NCBI GenBank assembly: GCA_963920705.1
Contig: OY987228.1
Location: forward strand, 14,739,187 to 14,803,186
Source of the DNA: Odiellus spinosus
Lineage: Eukaryota > Arthropoda > Arachnida > Opiliones > Phalangiidae
Direction of reading: 5' to 3'
Length of the DNA stretch: 64,000 nt
Shown here: in pieces, positions 27,720 to 40,480 of the stretch
Numbering within the stretch: position 1 is the first letter of the stretch
Layout of the letters: the number at the start of each line of letters is the position of its first letter
Translations under genes and position numbers: made by a program
The notes under the pieces: model-generated
Databases searched by the model: none
What the model saw: only the letters and a program-made list of their open reading frames with translations
Told to the model about the DNA's origin: nothing

Positions 27720-27830
27720 TGGCTGATAGCAATTGACTCGTTTGAAATAAATCAGAAATTTATTCGCGTGATTTCGTAACTTTAATAATTAGCCGCGAAG
27801 AATTGGTAATGTTTTAGGCATGTTTTAAGT
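27720..27830. repeat. Family G, fragment
   Basis: TGATAGCAATTGACTCGTTT then GAAATAAATCAGAA and CGTAACTTTAATAATTAGC match the right half of the 40.2-40.5 kb element. Confidence 0.6.
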
Positions 27831-29443
27831 GTAAATCAATTAAAAATAACTTGTTTCCAGCCAGAGTTTAGTATCCCTTTTTGATATAGCCCAAATATTA
27901 TTAACTTTAATATTTTTATAAAGGTTTTTGTTCAAAGAATGAAGTTTCAAATTTTTTATACCCACTAGGGAAATGCTACAAAAATAAGAAAACTATATCG
28001 AAACAGTTAATTAAGTTGGAGGCCTGGGATTTGATTTGTTTAAGTTTTCAAGGTTATTTTGCCCAAGAGTGACAAGAGTTAAGCGTGGGAACGACCATTT
28101 TATTAGTCACTCATACTTCCGCAGTTTTTCTTAAAAGAAAAAAGGTAATTTGCCTTAGGCTTATTTTCTTCATGCCTATAAATGTTTCAACTGGTTGCTG
28201 CTTCAATCAAGTCAAGGTGTATTTTAGTTTTGGACGTTCATCAAAGCTCCGTTAAAAGAATAAACATTAAAAATTAGTTTTCACTTGCGCAAAAATTTAT
28301 ACGGGCGCCCATGCATATCTCCCTAATGTAGATGTTGCCGGGTACGAAGACACAATGAGAAAGTAAAGCCCTTTTTTGAATTCAATGTTATTTAAATTTT
28401 GAGATTTCTACGGAATCTTGGCAAACTGAGTCTAGGCAATCGGTATACAGATAAAGGAATCATGATAATATACTTGTAGAGATATTAAAGGACTATTTCC
28501 AAGCGTGTTTTTACCCATCGAAGATGCATCCTACATTCCCCTAGCCTCAAAAATTTGTAAATTAGTAAGGAACGGTTTCTCCTACGTAATAGTACCGAAA
28601 GGATTATGGAATATGGAAAAATGCGAGTATATGATAAAGGAAGAAGCGAACAGTATGGGAAACGTTTTTTATATACCCTTAAACATAAAAAACTTTGCCA
28701 ATCTTTTACTCGGCAGCGATAAAAAGATGAACGGAACTAAAAAATATTTTTATCATCTTTTTTTGAAGGTGCAGGGAGAAACGGTGAGGAAAAGAGTCAC
28801 CTAAAACTGAAGCTCTTTTCCCCCTTTTTTATCGAAAAGAAAATTTTCTCGCTTCCTCCCTTTGTTGAGGAAACGAGTTTTTGCTCAATTTTTCGCGCAA
28901 ACTATTTTTTTTTCCTTTTTCTTTTGGCTCCAAACTCGTTTCTATCCAACAACTTATTACGTTTCTTAGTTATCGGAGGTGTCCTGCCCATTCGCTACGG
29001 AGGACGCTAAAAAAATATCGAGCTCTATTTTTGACCAAAGACATTTTTTTGGGTGCGAGAGAAAAATAAAAACGATGGTGGTAACCTAGCGCACGAAATA
29101 AGTCCATCAAACGCCATAGACACGTTTAAACCTATATTACAAAAATAAGTTTTCGACTTAACTTAAAGGGGAATGTGAAAAGGAAAGATTCAAGTGAATA
29201 GTATTTGGATTAAAATACTCGTTGGTTTGCAATAAAATCACTACTGGTCACAACCTCACGCAGATTGTTTCCAATCTGTATATATTTCAAAACTTCATTA
29301 GCAGGAATTAAATTTTGCAAAGCTAGTATTTTTCCCGGATATTTTGAATTATATCAATAGCAAATTAGAAATAAGTTCACTAGATATTTTAAAAATATTT
29401 GTAATAACTTTTATACTAAATTTTTCAATTATTTCAAACACTT

Positions 29444-29919
29444 AAGTAGAGCTCGGAATCGGATATCCATTATCTTCTGTTATACGTATATTTTTAGATA
29501 TTTTATTATTCGGACTAAAAAATGAGATTTGTATATTCGTATAATTGTTAAATGTATAAGGTTTATCCGAAGATAAGCGTTTGGCGCTTTATCTATAAAT
29601 TACTCGTACTCAAACGTATAACAATGGATAAGAAAAACCACCTTTCTAGAAGTCTAAGATTTTAAATCATCTTTTTATTTATTATTTTTCACGAAAATAA
29701 ATTAATTATTTTTATCCGAACGTATAACACGGATAATATTCTAAGATAAGGCCATCTTCGGATGAAAACGGATATGGATTATGTTTTTTTACTTTATCTT
29801 CGAATAAGTTAACTCGAGTGAAAAATAGACAATTTTTAATCAAACAGATAATATACATCAGAATTTAGTAGATTTTATCCATTTAATAAAAATTATCCGA
29901 ATTCCGAGCTCTACTTTTA
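29444..29919. mobile_element. MITE with AGAGCTCGGAAT ends and repeated TTATCCGA motifs
   Basis: The ends are AAGTAGAGCTCGGAATCGGA on the left and the reverse complement of AAAGTAGAGCTCGGAATTCG on the right. The interior carries many copies of GGATA/TTATCC (for example TTTATCCGAAGATAA, TTTTTATCCGAACGTATAAC, CATCTTCGGATG, AATTATCCGA) in both orientations. Subterminal repeated motifs of this type are transposase binding sites in hAT-like elements, so a hAT origin is possible. Confidence 0.78.
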
Positions 29920-31011
29920 AGCCCAATTTCTCAATATTTTCAAACACAATTTCTTGTTTGAAAACATTGAAAAGCCTAATATTAGAATAATTTAAAACAC
30001 TTAAGCTGAAAATTTAGCAAATGTTGGAAAACTTAAATCCGAGGGGGGAAGATAGTTCAGAAATTATCAGGACTGTGTACGATTCTTTGAACTCAAGATT
30101 AAAAAGAATTTGAACTCAATACACTATCACAGTTGAACTACCTGAATTCAGATGTATATAAAATGCAAAAGTGTCGGCCCCAATCTTAAACCAATAATTT
30201 TAAAAAATATCTAAGATAATATATATAAACGAAATAGAATTCACGAGTAAATTTCTTTTGTCACATCCCCTTTTTAAATCTCAAATAAAAAAAAATGAGA
30301 AGTCGTTGAAACAGTTATTCAATTCGGTGTCAGCCGCAATTTAAGGTCTGGGTCACGATAGAGCTTGTCGGACATTTCTCATCATCCTCTTAGGTCCCTC
30401 GAAGGGACTAGAGGTAATAGAGAATCTATACACGGGTCGGAGAGAATCCGCATGAAATTACAATTTATTCCTCGATCTGCCGACATCGCGCGCGCACGGC
30501 CCTTGTAGTCGTAAAATGGGGAAAGTACTGAATAGGGATGACGTCTTTTTTCTCTCCTTTCTTTCTTTCTCTATAACCTCCTTTCATTTTTATCTTCTCC
30601 CAATGAAGTCTGCAGGATGTATTTGAATAAGGCCTACGACCTCGGATAATAGTCCTTATATTTGGATATCGGAAAATCAATCAGTCTATTCCGGGGGCTT
30701 TTATTATATTAAAAGAGAACATTGCCAAGATTTGGCAAATATTTAATACTAGATCCAATAACGCTATTATACATCATTAATGCGACTACAAATTACGTTT
30801 TTAACCCGATTAATTAGGAAATGCTTTCAAGATGGGAAATTTTTCTCAATAATACCGCGTTTAAAGGGAAAAATGAGTTGAAAATTAAACTTCAGTTACG
30901 TGTATTTTCACAATCATAATTGAGAATGTTTTCATAATATTTGGAGAAGTTTTATGGTTGTTAAGTGAAACAACTACACATTGGTAAAGCAAGAGAGTGT
31001 GAAAGAGTTGA

Positions 31012-31192
31012 ATACACCTCTTTCATTTATTTTGACCCCCTCCAAAAGGGGTAGGCAACCACAGAATCAGAGGCAAAGGCGGGATGAAACATTGCCGTCA
31101 CTGCGCATGAGCTCATCATCCCCCTTTACTAGTCTGATTTAGTGGGTTTCCTACCCCCTTTGGAGGGGTCAAAATAAATGAAAGAGGTCTAT
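31012..31192. mobile_element. MITE with about 43-bp inverted ends
   Basis: The left end ATACACCTCTTTCATTTATT continues TTGACCCCCTCC then AAAAGGGGTAGG; the right end is its near-perfect reverse complement. The interior is about 90 bp, GC-richer than the flanks. Confidence 0.88.
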
Positions 31193-31315
31193 TGCACTGA
31201 TCCGTGCAATATTTACCGCGAGACAAGTGATATGTGGAAATTGTCCCATAGAACCCTCTTATGTTTTATAAGGAATTATTTTCCGGCCATGCCAAATTTG
31301 AAAAGTAGTTTAGGA

Positions 31316-31317
<2 letters not shown>

Positions 31318-31346
<29 letters not shown>

Positions 31347-31347
31347 T
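31318..31347. repeat. (TTA)n microsatellite
   Basis: About nine TTA units ending in a T run, shortly after the MITE at 31012-31192. Confidence 0.9.
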
Positions 31348-32147
31348 TTTGAAAAGTAGGATTAAAAATAAGCAAGTTTGTGATTAAATCCGTTATTCTT
31401 CGTACCCCCCCCCCCCCCCGCACTTTCAAACATATCATAAAGTGGTCGGAATAGAAGCTGCCTCATGGTTTGAGGATTGCTAAAACAAGGAATTTGGGAA
31501 AAGTCGTCGTTTTGAGATACAAAAAAAAGTATAAAAAGAAGAAGCACGCCAAAAAGAACCAAAAGGGAAAATAAGGGAGTTTGTCACGCTTTGTGTCAAA
31601 TTAAGGAAAGAAATCCTCCCCACTCCACCCTGCCCCCCCCCCCTCGATCATCCCCTTTCCGTACCTTCCTTTCCTCTGTTCTTGATTCTCGTTTTTGTTT
31701 GGTGCGGTTCTCCATCCCCATTTTGGCTGGCACGCGACAACCATACGTCGAATTCTATCCGGGAATAAAATTCACCCGTCAGACCCTTTACCCCTTCGCT
31801 AAACCCTTAACCCCAACCCCTGTAAACCCTTTTCTACCGCTCATCACTATCCGTTTTGCCCCAAAAGAAGCACGCTGTTAGGGTGACATCACAAGTGTGA
31901 TCAATAATATACAGTATCGCTAAAGCTATAATGTTCATTAATTTGAAGTTTAAAAAATTACGGTTACTTAGACAAATTTGGAAGTTCTACAGACTATAAT
32001 GTTTCATACATTAAATATTTTTAAATTCAGGACTTTTCAATATTTTAATCGTTTAACGTGATATCTCATGATTTTAAACATTTTCACTCATTGGAATAAT
32101 TTAAATATCTTCCAGTCAATATTTTACACGATTTGTCCCAATACTTC

Positions 32148-32630
32148 AACCATTTTTAATGATTGTTTTAAATATTTAAACCATTTTTAATGATTGTTTT
32201 AAATATTTAAACCATTTTTATTGATTGTTTTAAATATTTAAACCATTTTTATTGATTGTTTTAAATATTTAAACCATTTTTATTGATTGTTTTAAATATT
32301 TAAACCATTTTTATTGATTGTTTTAAATATTTAAACCATTTTTATTGATTGTTTTAAATATTTAAACCATTTTTATTGATTGTTTTAAATATTTAAACCA
32401 TTTTTATTGATTGTTTTAAATATTTAAACCATTTTTAATAATTGTTTTAAATATTTAAACCATTTTTAATAATTGTTTTAAATATTTAAACCATTTTTAA
32501 TAATTGTTTTAAATATTTAAACCATTTTTAATAATTGTTTTAAATATTTAAACCATTTTTATTGATTGTTTTAAATATTTAAACAATTTTTAATGATTGT
32601 TTTAAATATTTAAACCATTTTCTAGAGTTG
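32148..32630. repeat. 31-bp minisatellite, subtype A (about 15 copies)
   Basis: The unit contains TTTTAAATATTTAAACC followed by ATTTTTATTGATTG, period 31 bp. Copies are nearly identical. Small variants are grouped: the first copies carry AATGATTG, a central block carries ATTGATTG, and four consecutive copies near 32435-32535 carry AATAATTG. Such blocks are the footprint of local unequal exchange or gene conversion. Confidence 0.97.
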
Positions 32631-32900
32631 GTTTAAATATTTAAATCATTTTCCCTGATTGGTTTCAATATTTAAATCATTTTCCCTGATTGGTTTCAAT
32701 ATTTAAATCATTTTCCCTGATTGGTTTCAATATTTAAATCATTTTCCCTGATTGGTTTCAATATTTAAATCATTTTCCCTGATTGGTTTCAATATTTAAA
32801 TCATTTTCCCTGATTGGTTTCAATATTTAAATCATTTTCCCTGATTGGTTTCAATATTTAAATCATTTTCCCTGATTGGTTTCAATATTTAAATCACTTT
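32631..32900. repeat. 31-bp minisatellite, subtype B (about 8 copies)
   Basis: This directly follows subtype A, with the same 31-bp period but a different homogenised sequence: GGTTTCAATATTTAAATC followed by ATTTTCCCTGATT. One transitional unit (TCTAGAGTTGG) sits at the border. The shared core ATATTTAAA shows common descent of A and B. Confidence 0.97.
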
Positions 32901-35900
32901 AAATACTTCATGCCAGCGTTTAGCCAAAATTAACACCCGCTTTTGTCTATATACATGGGCCAATTGCGGGACTTTTGTGAAGGCACCTCTTTGTATAAGA
33001 TAGAAGAGTAAGAGAGGCATCAATTGGGGGAGGTAGGAGAGAAGAGGCGATCGAGGACGGAAACCTTATTAAGGCGAACCGGATATGCCATCATAAGCGC
33101 ATTTCCGCTATCCTTCCAGAGTACATAGACAAGAGCTACACGTCGTTCCATTTCCACCCATTATACCCAATCAAATGATTGCTGTTGAAAAACTTCTCAT
33201 TTTCAAAAAGGGGCTTGGTTTAAAAATGACTGGAAAATCGTGCTCTCTAGACCACCGTATAAAAAACCCGTTACTGCTATAAATTCATTCATTGTTTCGC
33301 GGTTTTTATTATCTCTCAAATGTACGTTACTCCTTCAAGTATTCTAATGAGAAATAAGAGTTATTTAAACGCCTATAATTCCGACGACAAATTCTCAGTA
33401 ATTAACCCGCAGAGACGAGTCAAATTATTATTAAGGAAAATGGATTAAGACGGAAGAGAAGCGGAAAAAAAAGGGAGAGTCCCACAATCTGGTCAAATTT
33501 TTAATCAGAATGAAATTATTTTCATTGCTTATCCCTCAAGATATTCTTTACTTTCCCCAGAAGTACTTAACCCGGAAAGTCTCGCCTTTTATTTGAGACA
33601 AAGTTGAGAATCATTCTACGTCATCAAGTGGGGGGGGGGGGATTTATATATGTTCCTCATTTTAAAAACGCGTCAACCAATCGGTGTAAAAATTTTAATA
33701 TGTTTTTATTATTAGTTAAAATTTAAAAATATATGTAGGCCTTCGAAGCAAATTATAGTGACAGCCTAAGATAATCGGATTCAAATCTTGGAGATGATGA
33801 CCTCGTCAAATGAGTAAAATTCTGAATATGGATTTTAAGCAACACAAAATAAAATGTACTATATCTTTAAGTGTAAGAAACGAATTACTTAGGGGGAATC
33901 CTAAGAACGGGCCGTTTCAACTATGCGAGAACTAGCGATATTATACGAAGTTGGCTAAACGGGGACAGCTGATAGGCGGATTTATACATAATGTTTCACC
34001 TCATAGAGATAAAACTAGACTTTTGAAGAAGCTCATGACAAGAGTATAGAGTTCACCATGGGGTTCTAGATACGGCCGACGAAATGGACTATTAGGAATT
34101 TAAAGCTAGATGGCTGGCATTTTTCAGTCACTTTCATTTCCATAATTTTTGCTCGACCACGTTCGACAAGATTAGCCTTTTAAAGAGGAGGGAGACACTT
34201 TTCCCATTAAAATTTTCCTCGCCCCGCTTGTTCCCCCATTCATTTTCTTTTTACGATTTAAAATTTCATCGAAATTGATCGATTTCGACACAGAGCTACG
34301 GGAAGAATTTAAGAAATTTTCTCACGGGTCATTTCTCATCGAAGGACGTTTTCTATTGATAGAAATATTAAGCGCTTCTCTCTAAACGTTTAAGCACGGG
34401 CCAGTGATATTATAGTTTGAGGTTAAGTACGTAACACATCAACACACTTTAGCGAAAGGTTTAGAAGGATGACACAACATGTTAAAGCGAGGCAGAGTTT
34501 TCACACGCATTTCAGAAGCCTAACTGCAAAACTGTCATCCGATAACAATATTACGTAGAGTGTTGAAACCATTTTTAAGCCTGATTTCATTATTGAAACA
34601 GATATTTGAAGTCGCCCAAAATAGAATAATATATGAGAATAAATAAATTTAAAATTTAATTTCGAAAAAATTGTTTGACATGTTTTTACTAATCAAATTA
34701 TGAATAGGTGTTTAAATCTTTGTAATTATTATTTAAAGAAATTTAACTTATAAAAAATGTAAATAAAGTCCTGAACCAGAACAGCCCTTCCTGCCTCTGT
34801 CAGTAGAACATACGTTCTTAAAAACTGGTGATATAGCAGCAACTAAAAAAAATCCAAGCTAATCTTTACCCGTGAGGAATATCTGGAGTTAAGAGACTCA
34901 GTGCGAGGAAAACTATCTCTCTTCCCTCCGCGCCCGCAGACACGAACTATTTTGTTGCGGCTCTGTATTAGCTAGGTCCTTTTTACAACGGTGAATAGGC
35001 AAGATGGATGGAATGAATTTTACGAAACAATTTCTCCCCTCACAGAGGCCGTTTCATTTCAGTAGCCCTGTCCTACACTTTCCGCTATTTCATTTAGTTC
35101 CGCTTATATCGGCTTTAACAATACTCCTTAATTTTATCTAACTTAAAACACGAACAATTATTCATAGAATCAAAATGAATACGCGGCAAAGACTCGGTTA
35201 AAAATAAAATTGAATTTTTACGATTTTTAAAACGATTTAAAATTGAGTATTTAACATAGATTGAAAGCAAAAATCTTTTTAAATGAAATATCCAAATCAA
35301 AATCATTCTGTTGCGCAACGGCCCTGAAGATGAGGCTCGAAATAATTCGAAATATTCGATTCTAAAGGAGTTAAGAGCTAAAAGAGAGGAGTAAAAGGGG
35401 GTCGGAAAGCTAAGTAAGGAACGAGAAAGAGAGTGAGAGATTTGAAAGTCTCGAGAGTCGCTTAAGCGGATAAGAGTATCGTTTTTAATCGGAGAAGCTT
35501 TTAATCGGAGTATGCTTAGAACTATATATAATATATATATGTATATATATATATTCTATTCGAAACAAATTCCTCCTCTCGGGCGTCGCCGATCTGCACC
35601 CTCACACCCATCCTATCTTCGAAGCATTCGAGCCGATAAATGGCTCCAGCGAATTCGGCAAAATAAACACGATAGAATCGGACCTAAGTTGGCGGAAAGG
35701 TTTCCATTAAAAGGCTAGGCTCAGTACTATCGAAGGCTACCAATAACTTGCTAGAAAATCCGACTTCCCACACTCAATTCCTTAGTTATTATACAGGGTG
35801 TATGATAGTATTCATTTTTGAAAAAGATCTATACCTCAACCAGAAACAAAAAACTCTTTTAACATTATTTCTTATAAGTTTATACAAAACTTTATAATAC

Positions 35901-38900
35901 TATACTATTCCTTTCAAACAAAAGCTATATATGTTCTTTGAAGAAATAAGATAGTAGCTATATCACATCAAAGGGAAAATATGAGTTTTAGTTTATTTCC
36001 GGAATCACCATGCCCACAAATGTATTAGACGCAATGAATTTATTAAAAAAGATTTAACCTGATTGATGATCAAACAGTATATAAATAAGGTTTTAAAGCA
36101 TAAAACGAGCTAGCGTACACACGGTTGGTGTTGACATTTCAAGGAGAGAATTTACAAGAAATAAAACTTGAAACCTAATTTTAATTTTGATAAGAACATT
36201 TTCTTCGATCAAGAGTGAACACACTGTACAAGAATTTAACGTCGTCCGTCTAATGATTGGTCATTTAGTTTTCCCCGTTGCGCGTAATCGCCCGATATTG
36301 ATAACGTTTCTCATTTGGAATCTATAAACCCGGCCGGGGTGCAAGTTTTACCGCTAGCTGGGCACACTCGGCTTATATGTTTGGGTTAATTGGGGTGTGC
36401 TGAAAACTAGGTTGGACGCCTTCCGCCCGCCTTTAAGAGGTCTAATAATTTAATTTGCCCGAAGAGTCATCTTCTATTTCCTCGAAAATTAACGACTACG
36501 GTTATTGTTCCGAACGCCTAATTCGGGGACCAAGCTAGCTCGGGAGAGCCAAGGGTTAAGCCCTGGGAAACAAACCCTCCCCATTACCAGCCCTCATCCT
36601 CCGCGATATAATTAAAGAGAATGGCTAGTTAGAAGCCGCCGTTAAGGAGCGAGGCGACGAGAAGAAAAGAGTACAGAGTGTAGCGTATTACCGCGCACGC
36701 TTGAAACGTCTTTTAACTCCCGCTATAACGGTGGTTGAACCCGATGGCCGAGGATAACTTAGCTAGCTAACCCCGAATCACCGAGAAATATTCAAACAAG
36801 CTGAGAAACGTCAGCTTCTCTCCTTTCACCCCTAGGGGAACGAAAAAAAAAAAAAAAAATCAGAAGAAACGTCTTCCATCGTATCGTAAAAATAAAGCTA
36901 CGTATATTAAGCTTCCTCTATATTTTTGGCGGGAAAACTCGCAATACGTAAATACCAGCTCTGACATTAGTACCCCGGACATATTTAAACCCTTAGTCCT
37001 TAGCTACACTGTAAAGCAAAGAGTGATATGGCTATATCGTAGAACCGCCTTTACCAATTTACCCTATAGTACGCGTTTGACTTATTTGAAACATTGTACG
37101 TGATATTGCAAAGTATCGCGTGTTATCAACGCGACAGCTTCTCTGTCTAACTCCCTACCATGGCAATATTGAATCAAATAAACTAAACGAGCTATATATA
37201 CCCTGATGGGCGAGTTATTTTTAAAGGTTCTTGGGACCGGATACCAAAGCTTGGAAAAACCTATTTACAAGGGCCAGGAAATTACGTCATTACTACACTG
37301 CGATACAAATTAGGATTTGTACAGAGTGTAAAGCTAAGGAGAGATGAGATATATATAAAAATAACTTCTTTGACTTTTTAATATCACGATTTCTTTGCTT
37401 TTTATCCACTAGTTTTATTGAAGTACCACGATTATTAAAAAGTTATTACTTAACGTATACATTACAACTAATAGTTAAGAAGAAATCCGTCTGGGTTAAA
37501 ATACAACTTCTATGAATACAAGACCGTGTTATAGACCGAATTTTAGTTTTAGTTTGGGAAGAGATATACCACTGCGTATACGAGTCTTATGAAGATGGTT
37601 ACCATCTGAATATCGTCATTTCACCCTAGTTTCAAGAGAAACGTTCCCGCCCTTTCTCCGTATTCGGTTCGAAAGACTTTTCATACCGGGCAAAGCTGCA
37701 GAACGACTCTTCTAACAAATTTAATTTTTATTAGTTTCTGGTATTATAATAGCGATTTCTAAGAAAGTGGGGGGAAAATTAGTGACAGTCGTGATATCAA
37801 AGAAATTGTCGGAATTGCGTAAAAAATAATACGTGGAAAAAAATGAAAGGGAATTTAAAAGAATTAAAAAAACAAAAAACTTTCAATATATACATATATA
37901 TATGTATATCATCCAAAAGGTACGATTTCTTAAAATAATCTTGAACAAATGGAAAGAAATTAGACTTTAACGGCTAATACCGCTGATTTGAAAGGCTCTT
38001 GGCGCAGAAACGAAGGAAAACGAGAGAAAAAGAGATAATGTTTGGATCAGGGCGGACGCTTTTGTCTTTCTTCTTCTTTTTTTTTTTTTACTTTTAGTCA
38101 GAAATCCGAACGATCGATAGAGGTCGAGGTTAGGGGCCCGAAGAAATCGAAAGAGAGAGAAAAAAATACGTTGAAGAACGGCTTGGAGAAGGAGAGAATC
38201 CCTTGTTAAAACCCCCAGGCTTTCCCCTTTGAATCGCGCCGCGTATACGTCATATATATCTTCCTTCGACCCCTTACCCTCGGTCACGTGATTCAAATCC
38301 CTTAATCCAATTGGCCGCCTTCGATTCTCGTCCACGAGAAGCGTGGGAGAAAGGACAAACTAAGTAAAGCGAGGGTTAGTGAAGGAGATCAACCGCCAAT
38401 AGCCTACGAACACCATCGGTATAAAACTTCCACGAGGAAAAAAAAAAAAAAAAAGCTCTTATATTCTACCCCCAATGTTTTTTCTGCAACGACAACGTAA
38501 ACTTGCCTTACTATAATATATAAGCTCATAGAACCAAAAGAGCTCCCTTTTGATCCTATTTACCCAACTAGGAAAAAACGGCGAACGTTTTCTCGTTCCT
38601 TAGACGAATACCTAAATTGATAAATACGGAGAAATTCTCTTCCCTACCACCCCTTTGGCGCCAAAATAATCCAGACTTATACCTAATAAGAACCCCAGAG
38701 CACGAAATCCCCAACTCTTGATGAGATCCAAAAAACTATATCAATATGGGAATATGCATGACAGAATTTGACGGTGAAACTAGGTTACATATTTAACCCC
38801 TTCATCCATTGGACGCCTTCAAAAGGAGATTAAAGATGAAGGTATTAAAAGATACGAGATAAATATACACTTTCGCGACATATAGGAAAGAAACAAAATT

Positions 38901-39302
38901 CTAAAAGAGAAGCGGTTGCTTCACAGATTATTATCGTCGAAAGTTTTATTTCGAGTGAGATGGTTTTTATACTATAACTGGGATTTATCAAACAAATGCG
39001 CAGATTTTAAATTTAAAGTAAGCAGATTATATTTAATCTTTTTACCGGTAAAATATGAAATAATGGTAAAGAAATGTAAAAAATAATAATCAAGGTCTTG
39101 CAGGGACTACATTTTTTCTTGAAATTTATAAACCTTGAAATAATTTAGTGCTAACCCCTAATCCAATTAAATATTAACTCCATCTCCCGTAATAAAAAAA
39201 CTATGTTCAGTTATTTACTATGTTATTATAATATAATTTTTCGTCTGTTACTATTCGATTGAATGGAAGTTGATATACTAATTAAAGCCTTTAAAAGAAC
39301 AC

Positions 39303-39508
39303 AGAACTATTAACAATGGGCACCTATCTTAATAGATGAAGATGAATAACAAAACGGCAAACAAAACCTTGCGCGTGACTGCTATGGATAAAGAATAGGC
39401 AGACGATAGGGTTACGTTTGTTAGTTACTTTTGTCAATGTTTGCCGTTAGAGGACGCTTATGAACAACACATTTGGCTATTCATCTTAATCTATTAATAG
39501 TTCTAGAA
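39303..39508. mobile_element. MITE family A, copy 3
   Basis: One of the fullest copies. The left end is AGAACTATTAACAATGGGCA, then CTTAATAGATGAAGATGAAT. The right end reads ATTCATCTTAATCTATTAAT then AGTTCTAG. The internal TTTGCCGTTAGAGGACGC is shared with copies 4 and 5. The right end lacks about 17 bp found in the left. Confidence 0.85.
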
Positions 39509-40189
39509 CACGGGTTTGGGTGACAGGGCCAACCTCAGTTTAGTGACGTTTTCCCAAATTTACGAGCAGCTCTTTCTAGCGTTCCTTTTTAAATATAAAT
39601 AAAATTCTGTCGCGCTTATTAACTCCAAACTTCGTTAAATTAAGCCTAACATTAGTGTTTCGATTTTCCGTATAATTAACCAAAAGTGTTATTAGTATAG
39701 TTTAACGGAACCTTTGAGCCATAGCGATGAATTGAGAATAACGTTAATTTTCCTAAGCTACACATGGTTTGCAGCCTCCGAAAAATATTCTTTACCATAA
39801 TGACTGTCGGTCGGTAAGAATATTAATTCGTTTCACCCCGCTCCTCTTAAGCCACATTCACACTAGAGATTTTGAAACACTTTTGGACAGTTTTCAAAGG
39901 TTAGTTCGAATTGGAAGATTGAAGTGTCAACTGTAAGATTATATTATTAACTTGTATAGTCGATTTGAAAATTCAAAAAAATGTCAAATACTTTAGCCCT
40001 GTACGCATTAGCCGGTATCGACCTCACAAGTTCGTGAACTCCGATCAGTTTGTGTTACAAAATGCTCTAATACAGGCGCTTAAATGAGCTAAAAATTATA
40101 ATTTTCTACATCCAGCATTGCTAGTAGTTTTAATGAGATATTTTGCAAAAAAGTTACTTTCATCGATTTGAACTGTTAAAATATGAGTA

Positions 40190-40480
40190 AAAACCGTATC
40201 AAAGGTTTCGCGGTAATTTACAGTTAATTATTTCACTCAATTCGGTTTCGTAGAAAATTTAGATCCGAAAGATTCCTGAGAAAAGTGGGTTGCTGATGAC
40301 GACGAAATATCGTATAAAAATAGCGCGTGAACAAAACTGAGCAACTCTTTTTAGGCGAACTCTCGTTGGCATCAGCAATTGAGTCCTTTGAAATAAATCT
40401 GAATAGCTTCGAGTCTATTTCGCAACTTTGATAATTAACAGCTTATTACTACGGAACCTTTGGGAAATATTATTTCGAAA
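40190..40480. mobile_element. Inverted-repeat element family G, copy in intron 1
   Basis: CAAAGGTTTCGCGGTAATTT then ACAGTTAATTA on the left and GATAATTAACAGCTTATTAC then GGAACCTTTGG on the right are inverted copies. The centre holds GGCATCAGCAATTGAGTCC. Related pieces lie near 27.7 kb and 52.4-52.65 kb. Confidence 0.7.

Noticed and set aside
28505..28804. A 99-residue + strand frame with reasonably protein-like composition
   Set aside because: No motif or family resemblance, and it lies deep in intron 1 in AT-rich DNA. It might be a TE relic but I cannot support it.
32148..32900. CRISPR-like appearance of the 31-bp repeats
   Set aside because: The units are directly adjacent with no unique spacers, so this is a eukaryotic minisatellite.
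35795..36230. TATACAGGGTGTATGAT at 35.8 kb, resembling the end of a Tc1/mariner element
   Set aside because: The best partner (ACACACTGTACAAG near 36.22 kb) matches only about ten bases and inner sequences do not pair. No transposase fragment lies between.
38285..38305. B-box-like strings (GATTCAAATCC and similar) suggesting tRNA genes
   Set aside because: No matching A-box, anticodon arm or acceptor stem could be found around this or similar strings elsewhere.
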